Part shown: piece after piece, positions 6,693 through 8,097 of the stretch | Layout: every line of letters starts with the position of its first letter | Numbering within the stretch: the stretch's first letter is position 1 | NCBI GenBank assembly: GCA_947476855.1 | Contig: CANJSR010000210.1 | Span: 1 to 8,097 of the forward strand | DNA: 8,097 nucleotides | Origin: Acetobacteraceae bacterium | GTDB taxonomy: Bacteria > Pseudomonadota > Alphaproteobacteria > Acetobacterales > Acetobacteraceae | Direction of reading: 5' to 3' | Notes under the pieces: generated by a model | Told to the model about the DNA's origin: nothing | The model's input: the letters and a program-made list of their open reading frames with translations, nothing else | Databases searched by the model: none | Translations under genes and position numbers: made by a program

Positions 6693-6970
6693 GCACGCTC
6701 ACGCTCGACACCACCAACGGCCGCACTGCTGCCCAGGGCGCCGACGCCAAGGCCCGCGTTGCCAAGATGCGGGTCCAGTTCGACCTGACGCCGCGCTCCA
6801 TGGATCGGCTGAACGCGTTGAAACTGAAGACCGAAGCGTCGTCGTACGCCGAGGTCGTGAAGAACGCTTTGCGCCTCTATGAAGCGCTTATCGAAGAAGC
6901 CGAGGGGGGCAAGGAGTTCCTGGTCAAGGACCAGGCTGGCACCGTCACCCCCCTGCGGCTGTTCCTGTAG
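6689..6970 (+). CDS. Ribbon-helix-helix (CopG/Arc-like) DNA-binding protein
   Basis: This 93-residue protein has a likely disordered N-terminus (1-24), then a ribbon-helix-helix core: strand KMRVQFDLT (26-34), helix PRSMDRLNALKLKT (35-48), turn EASS, and helix YAEVVKNALRLYEALIEEA (53-71). A C-terminal extension with FLVKDQAG and TPLRLFL (77-93) looks like a beta-hairpin. RHH dimers insert the strand pair into the DNA major groove, usually at repeated operator half-sites, often of their own operon. Many small proteins with an SSYAEVVxNALRLYE core are annotated as CopG-like with unknown targets. The ATG overlaps the stop of the membrane protein, and AAAGGG at 6677-6682 is a fair ribosome site. 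The TAG ends one base before the stop of the convergent molybdopterin subunit. Confidence 0.8.
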   Translation: MSTLTLDTTNGRTAAQGADAKARVAKMRVQFDLTPRSMDRLNALKLKTEASSYAEVVKNALRLYEALIEEAEGGKEFLVKDQAGTVTPLRLFL

Positions 6971-6971
6971 C

Positions 6972-8097
6972 TCAGGCCTTCAGCAGCGCCGCCGCGATCC
7001 GCTCCCGGCTCAACGGCATGTCCCGGATGCGCGTGCCGAGGGCATGCGCGACGGCGTTGCCGATGGCCGCAGCTGTGGGGCCGAAGGTGCATTCCCCCAT
7101 GCCCAGCGTCGGCATGTCCGGGTTATGCATGATGATGGTGTCGATCTCGGGGATCTCGGAGAATTTCAGGATCGGGTAGCTCTCCCAATCCAGCGACGTG
7201 ATCCCGTCGCCCTCCATCTTCACCTCTTCCTTCAGTGTCATGCTGGCGGCATGGATGATGCCGCCCTCGACCTGGTTCTTCGCACCGTCCGGGTTGATCA
7301 CCAGGCCGGCATCGACGGCGCACCAGACCCGGCGCAGGCGGACTTCCTGGTCGACGTCCAACTCGATCGCGACGGCGGCATAGGCGGCGCGGTTCTTGTA
7401 GCGGCTCCAGGCGAGGCCCAGCCCCCTGCCCGTCCCCGCCGGTCCGCGATTGGCCCAGTCGCTGCGTTCGCCGACACTTTCCAGCAGCTTGCGGGCGCGC
7501 GGATCGGACAGCACCGACAGACGATAGGCCAGGGGATCGACCCCGGCGCGGTCCGCCAGCTCGTCCATGAAGCATTCCAGCGCGAACACGTTGGGCAGAG
7601 CGCCCAGGCCGCGCAGCGACGACGTCCGCACCGCCGTCTTCAACGCCAGATGATGGATGATCCGCTTGGCCGGAAAGTCATACAGTGGCGTGCCGTTGCG
7701 GGTGCCGCCGCCGCCGGCCGCCTCGGGCGGATCGTTCGGGCGCGGATCGGGCGGCGGAGTCGGCAAAGCCTCATGCGTCAGCATGTTGCCGCCATAGATC
7801 GGCCGCTGGACATGCGATCCGGCCCAGACCTCCACCGTCCAGTCCAGGGGCTTGCCGTCCGGGTCCATCGCGGCGCGGATGCGGGTCATGTGGGCGGTGG
7901 AGACGGGTTCGAACCCGAACTCCTCCTCCCGCCGCCACTGCACGCGGATGCACTTGTCCGGCATCTGCAGCGCGATCACCGCCGCGTCCATCGCCGCGTC
8001 ATCCGCCCCGTTATGGCCGTAGCAGCCCGCGCCATGGGCATGCCGCACCGTCACCTGCGACCGCTTCAGGCCCATGATGTCGGCGATGGAGTTGCGC
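6972..8097 (-). CDS. Xanthine dehydrogenase-family molybdopterin-binding subunit, C-terminal half (5' end outside window)
   Basis: This is the molybdenum-cofactor-binding large subunit of a molybdenum hydroxylase, which oxidises aldehydes or N-heterocycles with water as oxygen source. About 374 residues are visible of a usual 700-770; the frame is open to the right edge. Counting from the Met at 8075, HGAGCYGHNGADDAA (14-28) lies near the cofactor, RGLGALPNVFALECFMDELA (155-174) is the family's R..P..FA.E...DELA block, and GMGE (325-328) carries the probable catalytic base E328. The ECTFGPTAAAIGNAV ending resembles isoquinoline 1-oxidoreductase (IorB) and nicotinate dehydrogenase-type subunits more than true xanthine dehydrogenase. 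A Pro/Gly-rich insert occupies 104-124. Such subunits usually pair with a 2Fe-2S protein, which would lie outside the window. Its stop is one base from the RHH gene's stop. Confidence 0.9.
   Translation of the reverse strand, partial: RNSIADIMGLKRSQVTVRHAHGAGCYGHNGADDAAMDAAVIALQMPDKCIRVQWRREEEFGFEPVSTAHMTRIRAAMDPDGKPLDWTVEVWAGSHVQRPIYGGNMLTHEALPTPPPDPRPNDPPEAAGGGGTRNGTPLYDFPAKRIIHHLALKTAVRTSSLRGLGALPNVFALECFMDELADRAGVDPLAYRLSVLSDPRARKLLESVGERSDWANRGPAGTGRGLGLAWSRYKNRAAYAAVAIELDVDQEVRLRRVWCAVDAGLVINPDGAKNQVEGGIIHAASMTLKEEVKMEGDGITSLDWESYPILKFSEIPEIDTIIMHNPDMPTLGMGECTFGPTAAAIGNAVAHALGTRIRDMPLSRERIAAALLKA

Overview
The window is GC-rich, tightly packed chromosomal DNA. Codon bias, protein families and the run dapF-mtaB-ftsY point to an alphaproteobacterium, most likely Rhodospirillales and perhaps Acetobacteraceae. 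That placement is inferred from style and family resemblance, not from a marker gene. No rRNA, tRNA, CRISPR array, insertion sequence or prophage is visible.

Layout. (1) 1-427, plus: the C-terminal part of a haloacid dehalogenase type II-like HAD hydrolase, cut by the window edge. (2) 428-579: a gap between convergent genes holding an 89-base palindromic element made of two inverted 35-nt REP-like units. (3) 580-3556 (possibly to 3616), minus: an operon read dapF, mtaB, ftsY (diaminopimelate epimerase, tRNA methylthiotransferase, SRP receptor), with start and stop codons overlapping at both junctions. (4) 3669-5338, plus: a luciferase-like (LLM, F420/FMN-type) oxidoreductase translationally coupled to a uronate dehydrogenase-like NAD(P) enzyme, with a candidate promoter just upstream. 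(5) 5335-6210, minus: serB (phosphoserine phosphatase), whose stop codon shares a CTAG with the convergent uronate dehydrogenase-like gene. (6) 6211-6401: the only sizeable promoter region, divergent, AT-rich against its surroundings, with an 8-bp-arm inverted repeat and a candidate promoter. (7) 6402-6970, plus: a small two-helix membrane protein coupled by ATGA to a ribbon-helix-helix protein. (8) 6972-8097, minus: the C-terminal half of a molybdopterin-binding xanthine dehydrogenase-family subunit, running off the window.

The conserved genes are core functions: lysine/peptidoglycan precursor supply, tRNA modification, membrane targeting and serine synthesis. The accessory content is two coupled two-gene cassettes (LLM oxidoreductase plus Udh-like; membrane protein plus RHH protein) and the molybdenum hydroxylase. 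The strongest non-gene signals are the REP pair, whose stems differ by three compensatory base-pair changes, and the palindrome in front of the RHH operon. I see no clearly new defence or mobile system. The membrane-protein/RHH cassette with its upstream palindrome is the best candidate for something undescribed.
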